From NCBI GenBank assembly GCA_025449595.1, contig JANWJC010000155.1:1-32554 (forward strand): 32,554 nt of DNA. The letters are read 5' to 3'. This document shows positions 13,999-21,615 of the stretch, piece by piece. The DNA comes from Acidobacteriota bacterium. GTDB lineage: Bacteria; Actinomycetota; Actinomycetes; S36-B12; CAIYMF01. Under the pieces are notes generated by a model. It was not told the DNA's origin, searched no databases, and saw only the letters and a program-made list of their open reading frames with translations. The position numbers were made by a program, and so were the translations under genes. The first letter of the stretch is position 1, and every line of letters starts with the position of its first letter.

Positions 13999-15936
13999 AT
14001 GGCAACGGACACGACAGTCGCTGCCGGCGTCGATGCCGGCGGGATACCCGACCCTCACGTTGGGCGTGGCGTTTGGTGGCGCCGACCAGGGCTGTTCTAC
14101 GGCGTCATCGGAGCGGTGATCGGCTACGCCATTGGCACCTGGCTGGGCACATGGCTCGCCGAGGACAACCAGCAGGTCCAGGGCTTGGGCCACAATGACT
14201 TCGCCGTCACCCTCGGTTACCTCGTCGCGACGATCGGCTGGCTCGCGGGGATGGGTGCGCTCACCTACCCGCTGCAGAAGATGGCCGGTCTGCAACCGCA
14301 CGTGGAACACGAGGAGGAGCGGACACTCGGGCGCTACTTCCGCTACACGCTCGACCACAAGGTCGTCGGCGTCCAGTACCTGGTCGCGATGATCGCGTAC
14401 TTCCTGGTTGGCGGCCTGTTCGCGCTGGCGATCCGCACGGAGCTGCTCTCGCCGACCGCGCACCTCTTCCAGCCGGGCACGTACCTCGAGATCGTGGGCA
14501 CGCACGGCACAATGATGATGATGATGATGACATCGGCCATCATCGGGCCGTTCGGGAACTACTTCGTGCCGCTCATGATCGGCGCCCGCCGCATGGCATT
14601 CCCTCGACTCGAGGCACTGTCGTTCTGGATCACGCCGGCGGCGTTCCTTGTCCTGCTGTCGGGCATCCTCATCGGAGGGTTCCCGAGCGGGTGGACCGGC
14701 TATGCGCCCCTGTCCGTCGAGGCGACCCAGGGCATGGACGCCTACCTCGTGGCCTTCGGCCTCATGTCGATCTCAATGATCGTCGGTGGGTTCAACATCG
14801 TCGTCACGGTGATCAACCACCGTGCTCCGGGAATGACGTGGACGCGTCTCCCGCTCTTTGTCTGGGGGATGCTCGTGACGGGCATGCTCATGGTGCTGGC
14901 GGCACCGGTGCTCACCCTCAGCTGCTACCTGACGCTCCTGGATCGCACCGTCCAGACGTCCCTCTTCAACGTCCAGCAAGGCGGCAGCCCCTACCTGTGG
15001 GAGAACCTCTTCTGGTTCTTCGGACACCCCGAGGTCTACATCCTCGCACTGCCCGGGTTCGGTATCGCCGGAGAGTTACTACCTGTCTTCACACGCAAGC
15101 CAGCTTTCGGGTACAAGACCACGGTCGCGGGAATTGTCGGCGTCGGGCTGCTCAGCTTCTTCGTGTGGCAGCACCACTTGTTCGACAGCGGGATCAACGC
15201 CGATATGCGGCCCATGGTGATGCTCACGACGGAGATGATCTCCATCCCCACCGGGTTCATCTTCCTGGCATTGATCGGGAACCTGTGGCGGGCCAAGATC
15301 CGGCTTACCGTTCCGATGCTGTTCGTGATCGGCGGCATGCTCAACTTCCTCATCGGCGGCGTCTCCGGAGTGTTCCTCTCCGACGTGCCGACCGACACGG
15401 TCGCCCATGGCAGCTTCTTCGTGATGTCGCACTTCCACTACACGATCATGGGCGGCTACATCTTCTTCTTCTTCGCCGGCCTCTACTACTGGCTGCCGAA
15501 GATGACCGGCCGGATGCTCGACACGCGGCTCGGGAAGGTCCATTTCTGGTCGCTGTTCGTGTTCTTCAACTCGACCTTCCTGCCGCTGTTCGCGATCGGC
15601 GAGCTCGGCATGCCGCGCCGCGTGTTCGAGTACGCCGACTCGCTGCAGGCCCTAAACGTATGGGTGTCGATCTCGGCGTACCTCATCGGCGTGTCGATGC
15701 TGGTGTTCGTCTACAACTTCCTCAAGAGCACCGTGATCGACGACAAGCGACCCCTGCCGGAGAACCCGTGGGGCTCACGCGGACTCGAGTGGCTCACGTC
15801 CACGCCTCCGGCCGCCGACAACTTCGTCCGCGTCCCCACCGTCGTCTCGGGTCCGTACGAGTACGGGACCGGCGCCGGACCGATGGCAGTCATGTCCTCG
15901 CCCGGTTACCCGCGAGTGCCCGAAGGAGTGAGCTGA
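13999..15936 (+). CDS. ctaD: Cytochrome c oxidase subunit I (heme-copper oxidase) with unusual proton-path residues
   Basis: The 645-residue product has about 14 membrane helices. The redox centres are complete: His169 and His480 for low-spin heme, His478 for high-spin heme, and CuB ligands His343, His392 and His393. Tyr347 in GHPEVY is the cross-linking tyrosine, and Glu345 is the usual channel glutamate. Compared with Paracoccus subunit I, the D-channel entry Asp is Arg198 (IGARRM), Asn131 is Glu205, the K-channel Lys is Ile421 (IPTGFIF), and the Mg-site Asp is Gly471, while its His (470) is kept. An extension of about 85 residues before the normal start (DHKVVGVQY) adds two helices. A run of six Met (172-177) lies just after His169. 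It is in an operon with ctaC and ctaE. ATG 13999 has AGAAGGG upstream. Confidence 0.95.
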   Translation: MATDTTVAAGVDAGGIPDPHVGRGVWWRRPGLFYGVIGAVIGYAIGTWLGTWLAEDNQQVQGLGHNDFAVTLGYLVATIGWLAGMGALTYPLQKMAGLQPHVEHEEERTLGRYFRYTLDHKVVGVQYLVAMIAYFLVGGLFALAIRTELLSPTAHLFQPGTYLEIVGTHGTMMMMMMTSAIIGPFGNYFVPLMIGARRMAFPRLEALSFWITPAAFLVLLSGILIGGFPSGWTGYAPLSVEATQGMDAYLVAFGLMSISMIVGGFNIVVTVINHRAPGMTWTRLPLFVWGMLVTGMLMVLAAPVLTLSCYLTLLDRTVQTSLFNVQQGGSPYLWENLFWFFGHPEVYILALPGFGIAGELLPVFTRKPAFGYKTTVAGIVGVGLLSFFVWQHHLFDSGINADMRPMVMLTTEMISIPTGFIFLALIGNLWRAKIRLTVPMLFVIGGMLNFLIGGVSGVFLSDVPTDTVAHGSFFVMSHFHYTIMGGYIFFFFAGLYYWLPKMTGRMLDTRLGKVHFWSLFVFFNSTFLPLFAIGELGMPRRVFEYADSLQALNVWVSISAYLIGVSMLVFVYNFLKSTVIDDKRPLPENPWGSRGLEWLTSTPPAADNFVRVPTVVSGPYEYGTGAGPMAVMSSPGYPRVPEGVS

Positions 15937-15937
15937 G

Positions 15938-16609
15938 ATGGCCGACGCCATGGTGGGCGCGCAGATGGATGAGCCCCTCGACGACGCGGCATACAACGAC
16001 GCGATCGAGCGTGCGGCTAGCCGGGGCTCCTACTGGTCGGGATCCCGACTGTTCGTGGCGCTCTCGGCAATGATGTTCGCCGGAGGCGCGTTCGCGTTCT
16101 TCTACCTGCACTCCCTGGACTCCTCCGGCATGTGGCGCACGGACGGACAGGCGCCCCCCGACTACGTCAGCGTGCCAGTCCTGGTGCTGACCCTTGGGGG
16201 AGCGGCCCTGTTCTGGGGCTATACCCGTCGGCTTCTGCGCGGCTCGGCGGTGACAACGGACTGGCTCGTGGCGACCGGCGTTTCGGCGGGGGCCTTCCTG
16301 GTGGCGGCGATCATCCAGTTCGTCGGGATGCTCAACACCGGGTTCTTCCCCGGGTCGACCGGTTATGCCTCGGTCTACGTCGCGATCATGCCGGTGTTCG
16401 CGGTCTACTGTCTCGGCACGGCCTACTGGCTGGAGACGCTGTTCGCGCGCGTGCTGCGCGTGCGGTGGGTCGTGTCGGACGAGATGCCCGCACGCGACTC
16501 CATGGAACGGACGATGTTCCTGGGCTCGGCGGTGGGAGCGAAGGCCTTCGTCGTCTTCGTGGCCCTCGTCTCCCTCATCCTGTTCCTGCTCTTCTCAGTC
16601 CTCTCCTGA
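15938..16609 (+). CDS. ctaE: Cytochrome c oxidase subunit III-like protein
   Basis: The 223-residue product starts one base after the ctaD stop and has five hydrophobic helices (about 38-56, 78-94, 110-131, 143-164 and 200-222). This arrangement matches five-helix bacterial subunit III. Motifs are weak: FAGGAFAFFYLHSL in the first helix, and a Trp/Tyr-rich GTAYWLETLFARVLRVRW. Identity rests mainly on operon position and topology. Subunit III stabilises subunit I and does not carry metal. The 39-residue protein gene follows 12 bases later. Confidence 0.78.
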   Translation: MADAMVGAQMDEPLDDAAYNDAIERAASRGSYWSGSRLFVALSAMMFAGGAFAFFYLHSLDSSGMWRTDGQAPPDYVSVPVLVLTLGGAALFWGYTRRLLRGSAVTTDWLVATGVSAGAFLVAAIIQFVGMLNTGFFPGSTGYASVYVAIMPVFAVYCLGTAYWLETLFARVLRVRWVVSDEMPARDSMERTMFLGSAVGAKAFVVFVALVSLILFLLFSVLS

Positions 16610-16621
16610 AGGCGGTCGTCA

Positions 16622-16741
16622 GTGGACCTCATGGCAGATGTGAGCGCGGCCAATGACGCGCTCACGTACGTCTTCCCTGTGCTCGTCTTTCTCGGCGTGC
16701 TGCTGTGGGGCTTCTTCAGCCGCAAGAGCGACAAGTTCTGA
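16622..16741 (+). CDS. 39-residue single-helix protein, possible small oxidase subunit (CcoQ/FixQ-like)
   Basis: GTG 16622 (or ATG 16631) opens a short frame ending at TGA 16739-16741. The peptide has one membrane helix followed by a basic end: YVFPVLVFLGVLLWGFFSRKSDKF. This helix-W-FSRK pattern resembles CcoQ/FixQ-type small subunits of terminal oxidases. It sits 12 bases after ctaE, the last gene of the operon, and a purine-rich site (AAGGCGG) lies just upstream. It is too short for ordinary gene finding. The role as an oxidase subunit is inferred. Confidence 0.6.
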   Translation: MDLMADVSAANDALTYVFPVLVFLGVLLWGFFSRKSDKF

Positions 16742-16760
16742 CCCGCCAGCGGTTGCCGCC

Positions 16761-17357
16761 TCAGCCGACAAGCACACTGGGGCGGACGGCATCGAGGCCG
16801 AAGGGCACGGGTGCGGTTCCCACACTGGTCGCCGTCTTGTCGAACAGCTGCTGCGCTGCGGCGGCCTGCGTCTCCATGTCCGCCATGAGAGCCCGCAGGT
16901 GGACCAACAGCGCACCGTCCCCCGGTGTAGAGAGGAGCTGCTCGATGTCCTGCGCGACGTCGACGCCGTCCGGAAAGCACCAGGCATAGAGGTGTGCTGT
17001 CCCCTGGTCGAGCCCGAACCGGGCCAGCGAGCGCGGTGGCTGGAGCGCGCCCAGGTCCTGGATCGCGCTGTTGCCGAAGGGGGTGCAGTCCAGGGCAGTC
17101 TGGCTGGCGATGCCGGCCGCGGTCTCCCGCTGAGTCGACACCCCCGCGGTGATCTGGTTGTAGGCGCTGAGGGTCTGCTCGACCTCGAGGCTGCACGACG
17201 TCACGTCGCCGTTGACCTGGGTCGCATAAGCGGCGAAGTCGCCCCGCAGGTCCACGGCGGAGGCCTGGTGCGGCCAGTCGACGACCGCAACGAGCCCCAA
17301 CACGAGGATGACCGCCCCGGCGACCGACCAACGACGGTGCCCGAGGACCCACGGCAT
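16761..17357 (-). CDS. Membrane-anchored extracytoplasmic protein of unknown function
   Basis: From ATG 17357 the product has 198 residues: a basic start (MPWVLGHRRW), one hydrophobic helix at about 12-31, then an external, mostly helical region with four Cys and several QTL/ADMETQAAA-like segments. The frame stays open upstream to 17603, but the extra residues are Arg-rich and overlap the divergent ctaG gene, so they are rejected. No family is recognised. It lies between the oxidase operon (convergent) and ctaG (divergent), so a link to oxidase assembly is possible but unproven. Confidence 0.65.
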   Translation of the reverse strand: MPWVLGHRRWSVAGAVILVLGLVAVVDWPHQASAVDLRGDFAAYATQVNGDVTSCSLEVEQTLSAYNQITAGVSTQRETAAGIASQTALDCTPFGNSAIQDLGALQPPRSLARFGLDQGTAHLYAWCFPDGVDVAQDIEQLLSTPGDGALLVHLRALMADMETQAAAAQQLFDKTATSVGTAPVPFGLDAVRPSVLVG

Positions 17358-17499
17358 GATGGTTGCCAACCGAACCTGACCTCTCTGTCCGGAGTGGGCC
17401 GACGCGGTCACAGTATTGCCGTGTTGCCGTGCTGAACGATACCCCGCGGTCGCGCGACGGCGCAGTTCGTCCGGTGCGCAACGAACCCGGAGGTGTTGC

Positions 17500-18369
17500 A
17501 TGGACGCGGTGACCCAACACTGGGCTTTCGACCCTTTCCTTGTCGTCGTCACCATCGTGACGGCGATCCACGGCCGGGGCTTCGCCCTCAGGATCCGCGC
17601 CATCGCCCGTGCGGGCCGCCCGGTCCGGCCCTGGATCGGGCAGGCGTTGCTGTGGTGGGCCGGGCTCGTGGTGCTCGTCCTCGCCGTGGCGTCACCGATC
17701 GACTACTGGTCGGGCACGTATCTGACCGCGCACATCGTGCAGCACCTCCTTCTCGCGTTCATCGCGCCGGTGCTGATCGTCCTCGGTGCTCCATGGCTGC
17801 CTCTCCTGCGCGGCCTGCCGCGTCCGGTCGCGCGCGGCTACGGCCGGGCCGTGCAGCGGTTGCGGTCGGAGCGACCCGGCGGTGCGGGCTGGCGAGCCGC
17901 AGCGGAGGTGGTCAGGGTGGGAGCGGCGCCGTGGACTGGTGTGGTGGCATTCAACGCCGTGATGGTCTTCTGGCACCTGCCGGGCCCGTTCGACCTGGCC
18001 GAGGCGAACGAGACCGTGCACATCTGGTTGGTGCATGGCGCATTCTTCGGACTCGGCATGGCGATGTGGATGCAGGTCGTCGGCTCCTATCCGTTCCGGC
18101 CGGTACTGCCGGCCCCGGGCCGGCTGCTCGTTCTGCTCGTCACCAACGCGACGATGGTCGTGGTCGCGATAGCGCTGGTGATGTTCAGCCACGACGCATA
18201 CCCGTGGTACTCCGCACTGCTCACCCCTGCGGTCCAGTCCACCGACCAGCAGCTGGCCGGCGGCATCCTGTGGGTGTGCGGCGAGGTGGCGCTCCTCCCG
18301 GCCATTCTGTACACGGTGGAACACTGGATGGCCGACGCCGACCACGAACCCGATCTGAGGCCGGTCTAA
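17500..18369 (+). CDS. ctaG: Caa3-type oxidase assembly factor CtaG
   Basis: The 289-residue product starts at ATG 17500, with GGAGGT 5-6 bases upstream. It is an integral membrane protein with about seven helices. The CtaG family signature SPIDYWSGTYLTAHIVQHLLLAFIAPVLIVLGAP is at about residues 67-100 (given here as the segment SPIDYW...LTAHIVQHLLL). NAVMVFWHLPGPFD and LVHGAFFGLGMAMWMQVVGSYPF follow, as in PF09678. CtaG is needed for copper centre assembly in aa3/caa3 oxidases of Gram-positive bacteria. A longer frame from 17416 adds an Arg/Cys-rich start that is not credible. Confidence 0.93.
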   Translation: MDAVTQHWAFDPFLVVVTIVTAIHGRGFALRIRAIARAGRPVRPWIGQALLWWAGLVVLVLAVASPIDYWSGTYLTAHIVQHLLLAFIAPVLIVLGAPWLPLLRGLPRPVARGYGRAVQRLRSERPGGAGWRAAAEVVRVGAAPWTGVVAFNAVMVFWHLPGPFDLAEANETVHIWLVHGAFFGLGMAMWMQVVGSYPFRPVLPAPGRLLVLLVTNATMVVVAIALVMFSHDAYPWYSALLTPAVQSTDQQLAGGILWVCGEVALLPAILYTVEHWMADADHEPDLRPV

Positions 18370-18472
18370 CAGTGCCTCCCCCGCGGGCGTCCATCGCACT
18401 GGGCGCGGCGGGCGGTCCGGGCTCGGCCGTGTCACAGCAGCGACGCTCACCCTCGAGTGGGAGGCTGAGCCG

Positions 18473-18865
18473 GTGACCCAGGAGCGGAACGTGCTCGGAG
18501 CTGAGCTCGAGCCCTGCAGCAGCGATCCGGTGACCGGCTTCTACCGGGACGGCTGCTGCGCCAGCGGGCCGGATGACCTCGGCAGCCACTCGGTGTGCGC
18601 GGTCATGACGGAGGAGTTCCTGACGCACCAGCAACAGGTGGGCAACGACCTGCGTACACCATTGCCGCAGTGGGGGTTTCCGGGACTGGTCCCCGGGGAC
18701 CGCTGGTGTGTCGTCGCCGTGCGTTGGTTGCAGGCGTACGACGCCGGGGTCGCGGCACCTGTGGTACTCGCCTCCACCAACGCCCGTGCGCTGGAGGTCG
18801 TCCCGCTCGGCGCGCTGCAGGAGCACGCAGTCGACGTCCCCGCGGATCCGGGCGCCTTGACCTGA
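18473..18865 (+). CDS. DUF2237-family protein
   Basis: The 130-residue product matches the family closely: NVLGAELEPCSSDPVTGFYRDGCC, then GSHSVCAVMTEEFL, GNDLRTPLPQWGFPGLVPGDRWCV and APVVLASTNARALEVVPL. Conserved cysteines are Cys15, Cys28, Cys29, Cys42 and Cys79. The family (PF09996) is small, cytoplasmic and of unknown function; clustered Cys suggest metal or redox use, but that is conjecture. The GTG start at 18473 has GGGAGG upstream. Confidence 0.9.
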   Translation: MTQERNVLGAELEPCSSDPVTGFYRDGCCASGPDDLGSHSVCAVMTEEFLTHQQQVGNDLRTPLPQWGFPGLVPGDRWCVVAVRWLQAYDAGVAAPVVLASTNARALEVVPLGALQEHAVDVPADPGALT

Positions 18866-18980
18866 GCCGGCCGGCCACCGCAGCCGCTCGGTGATGACGA
18901 GCCGACGGGCCCTGTGATCTTCGCCGACTCTGCTGCCGACGGCTCGGTCTGCGGGCTAACGTCCTGGCGAGGAGGCATTC

Positions 18981-20600
18981 GTGGGGGTACTGGGGGACGT
19001 TGCCAGGGTTCCGGACGTGCGACGCGTCGAGGTGGGCTGGGCCCTGTGCCTGACCGGCGGGATGATCGCCACCGTCGCGCTCCTCATCTACGCGTTCACC
19101 GCCGGCGGAGCGGCCTTGGTCGCCGCGTTCGCGGTGTCCGAGGCAGTGGTACGAGCCGTGATGTCCTCGGTCACCTCGAGCTTGGGTGACAGGATCGGAC
19201 GGGATCGACTGCTGCGGTGGACGGCCAGCCTCGCTGCCGTCTTCATGGCGCTCGCGGCATTGGCCGCGACGATGGGTGCATCACCTGGCGTGGCGATCGC
19301 GTTGGCCGTGCTGTCCTCAGGGTTTCGAGGTTCCTATCGTCCGCTGCAGGCCGCGATCCTGCCGTGGTTGGTACGCACTCCGGCCGAGCTGACGGCCGCG
19401 AACGTCACCTCGACGATCATGGAGAGCACCGGTCGACTGATCGGCCCCGCGATCGCCGGGGTGGTCCTGCTGGTGTCGAGCGCCCAGGCCGCCATCGCGG
19501 TCGCCGCTGCCTTCATCGCTCTGAGCTGGCTGAGCACGTGGCGGCTCAGAGTGCCCGACCAGTCGCTCGTCGTGCCGGATGACTCGGGCATGACCTGGCG
19601 GGACATATCGGTCGGAGCGCATGCGGTGTGGCAGGTGGGTAGGCCAGGTGGGCTCGCCGTGCTCGCGGTCGCGCAGACCTTCGCACGCGGGGTCCTGACG
19701 GTCGCGCTCGTCGTGTTCGCCCTCGAGGTGCTGCAGCTCGGTGAGGACTCAGTGGGCTGGCTCAACGCCGCGATGGGCCTGGGGGGCCTTCTCGGTGGTG
19801 TGCTCGCGGTATCGCTGGTCCGTATCACCCGGCTGGGTCGTTCGTTCGCCGCGGGTATTGCGCTGTGGGGTGTTCCGTTGCTGTTGCTGGCAGCCGTACC
19901 GCAAACGGCCGTGGCCTATCTGGCTCTGATCGTGATCGGGGTGGGCAACGCGTTCGCGGACGGAGCGATGTACACCCTGCTGCCGCGGTTGGTCGGATCG
20001 CGGATCGCGGGACGAGCCCTGGGAGCCCTTGAGCTGCTGGTCTTCGCCGGGCTCGCGGCGGGGGCTCTGGCAGCCCCGTTGCTCGTTGCCGGCTTGGGTC
20101 CACGCGGCGGATTCCTGGTCGCGGGGACGCTGATCGTCGTGCCGGTGGTGGCGTACGCCAGCCGCTTCGCACGAATAGACCGCACGTTGCCGGCGCCGGG
20201 ACCCGAGCTCGACCTGCTGCGCGGACTGCCGATGTTCCAGCACCTCCCGCTGGTCATCGTGGAGCAACTGGCGGAGAGCCTCGAGGCGCACGAGTACGAA
20301 CGTGGCGACGTCGTCATGCGTCAGGGCGCGCCGGGCGAGCAGTTCCACGTCGTACGTCGCGGCTCGGCGAGCGTGATGGTCGACGGCCGGCCGCGGCCGT
20401 CGCTCGTTGTCGGCGACTGCTTCGGCGAGATCGCGCTGCTGCGCGACATCCCTCGCACCGCCACGGTGATCGCCGGCGAGGATCTGGCGACCCTTGTCCT
20501 CCCGCGCTCGGACTTCCTGTCCGCCGTCACCGGTCACCAGACCAGTGCCGAGCACGGGCACGCACTGGCCCGCCGCCGCCTCGCCGCCGACCCCGACTGA
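18981..20600 (+). CDS. MFS transporter fused to a C-terminal cyclic-nucleotide-binding domain
   Basis: The 539-residue product from GTG 18981 (GAGGAGG just upstream) has two parts. Residues 15-400 form about 12 membrane helices of an MFS permease, with the loop motif GDRIGRDRLLRW between helices 2 and 3. Residues about 410-525 form a cNMP-binding domain: GDVVMRQGAPGEQFHVVRRGSA, then the phosphate-binding cassette FGEIALLRDIPRTATV (about 481-496), with the Glu and Arg that contact ribose and phosphate of cyclic nucleotides. Transport may thus be gated by cAMP or another nucleotide. The substrate is unknown. It ends convergently towards the MgtC-like gene, with a long inverted repeat between. 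Confidence 0.9.
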   Translation: MGVLGDVARVPDVRRVEVGWALCLTGGMIATVALLIYAFTAGGAALVAAFAVSEAVVRAVMSSVTSSLGDRIGRDRLLRWTASLAAVFMALAALAATMGASPGVAIALAVLSSGFRGSYRPLQAAILPWLVRTPAELTAANVTSTIMESTGRLIGPAIAGVVLLVSSAQAAIAVAAAFIALSWLSTWRLRVPDQSLVVPDDSGMTWRDISVGAHAVWQVGRPGGLAVLAVAQTFARGVLTVALVVFALEVLQLGEDSVGWLNAAMGLGGLLGGVLAVSLVRITRLGRSFAAGIALWGVPLLLLAAVPQTAVAYLALIVIGVGNAFADGAMYTLLPRLVGSRIAGRALGALELLVFAGLAAGALAAPLLVAGLGPRGGFLVAGTLIVVPVVAYASRFARIDRTLPAPGPELDLLRGLPMFQHLPLVIVEQLAESLEAHEYERGDVVMRQGAPGEQFHVVRRGSASVMVDGRPRPSLVVGDCFGEIALLRDIPRTATVIAGEDLATLVLPRSDFLSAVTGHQTSAEHGHALARRRLAADPD

Positions 20601-20620
20601 CCCCGCCCCCGACCCGACGC

Positions 20621-20689
20621 ACGTCACTCACGCTGTTGTCGTTTCAAGCCCTCGACCTGGCCCCGAAACGACAACACCGCAAGTGACGT
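20621..20689. terminator. Long inverted repeat between convergent genes (bidirectional terminator or REP-like element)
   Basis: Arms of 25 bases (20621-20645 and 20665-20689) match at 22 positions. The inner 11 bases (GTTGTCGTTTC / GAAACGACAAC) and the outer 8 (ACGTCACT / AGTGACGT) are perfect. The 19-base loop is GC-rich. It lies 20 bases after one stop codon and 16 bases from the other, as expected for a shared terminator. Confidence 0.65.
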
Positions 20690-20705
20690 CAATGTGGGGA
20701 GCTGA

Positions 20706-21458
20706 TCATTCGGTGGAGATGTCGACGCTGCTCGCAGTGACGGTCACAACACCATTCATCTCGGACAGTGCGACCGCCAGATCGGTCACCGAGCCACGGC
20801 CTTGCACGTGCAGCTGGACCGTCACATCGCGCGGCCCACCTCTCGTATCGTTGTCCTTTGCCTTGCCCGTCTCATGTTCTCCCCTGTCGGTGGACACCTG
20901 ACTGACCGTGAAGCCTTGTTCGGTGCAGTACGCGAGGACTCGACGCAGCACGCCTTCGCCGTCGTGGTAGGTCATGGACAACGGAGATGGCGAGTACCTC
21001 GAGTTCGGCAGCCTCGGCGCGATAGCTGTGTAGCCGGAGACGACCAGGAAGTGCCCCACGGTCGCCGCGACAGCCAGGACAGGTAGCGAGGCACCGGCCG
21101 CCATGCCCACCGCCGCCGTCAGCCAGACGACCGACGCCGTGGTCAGACCGCGGACGGAATCACGCCTGACGAAGATCAGCCCACCACCGATGAACCCGAT
21201 GCCTGTCACGATCTGCGCCGCAACCCGCGACGGGTCAACATCGACATGCAGGCCGAGCACGTCGGTGAAGCCGTACTTCGAGACCAGGACGATCAAGGCG
21301 GCGCCGAGCCCGACGATGGTGTGGGTCCGAACGCCGGCGCTCTTTTGTCGGAACTCGCGTTCCAGGCCGATAAGCGAACAGAGCACCATTGCCAGGGCAA
21401 GGTCCCCGAGCTGTTCCCACCCTTGCCCGAACGGCTCACCGATCGCAGCCAGCAGCAT
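20706..21458 (-). CDS. MgtC/SapB-family membrane protein
   Basis: From ATG 21458 (GGAGGT eight bases upstream) the product has 250 residues. The N-terminal half has four helices with family motifs: MVLCSLIGLEREFRQKSAGVRTHTIVGLGAALIVLVS, then RVAAQIVTGIGFIGGGLIF and VRGLTTASVVWLTAAVGMAAGA. The C-terminal half (about 165-250) is a soluble ACT-like domain. MgtC proteins are linked to growth at low magnesium and to virulence in other bacteria; the member's role here is unknown. The longer upstream frame is discarded because it overlaps the next gene's control region and is Arg/Ser-rich. Confidence 0.9.
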   Translation of the reverse strand: MLLAAIGEPFGQGWEQLGDLALAMVLCSLIGLEREFRQKSAGVRTHTIVGLGAALIVLVSKYGFTDVLGLHVDVDPSRVAAQIVTGIGFIGGGLIFVRRDSVRGLTTASVVWLTAAVGMAAGASLPVLAVAATVGHFLVVSGYTAIAPRLPNSRYSPSPLSMTYHDGEGVLRRVLAYCTEQGFTVSQVSTDRGEHETGKAKDNDTRGGPRDVTVQLHVQGRGSVTDLAVALSEMNGVVTVTASSVDISTE

Positions 21459-21582
21459 TCGACGGAACCTCCAGCAGTGGCTCTGATCGCCGACGGTGAC
21501 AGCGCGTACTCGTGCGCGAAGACTACGACCTAGCACGTCGGCCGGTGCGAGGGTACTCCCCTGTGCCCCGAGTCGAGTCCTT

Positions 21583-21598
21583 GACTGACTGTTCAGTC
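21583..21598. promoter_or_regulatory. Operator copy 1 of the local TetR regulon (before the DAO-type oxidase)
   Basis: GACTGACTGTTCAGTC is a perfect palindrome of six-base half-sites with a four-base spacer. It ends 17 bases before ATG 21616, so it must overlap the start of transcription. The same half-sites occur at 24573, 26659 and 29934. Confidence 0.8.
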
Positions 21599-21615
21599 TA
21601 TGCGAGCGTCGCGGA

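Noticed and set aside
14691-16073. 460-residue plus-strand frame over ctaD
   Set aside because: Arg/His-rich shadow of ctaD; ctaD has all oxidase ligands.
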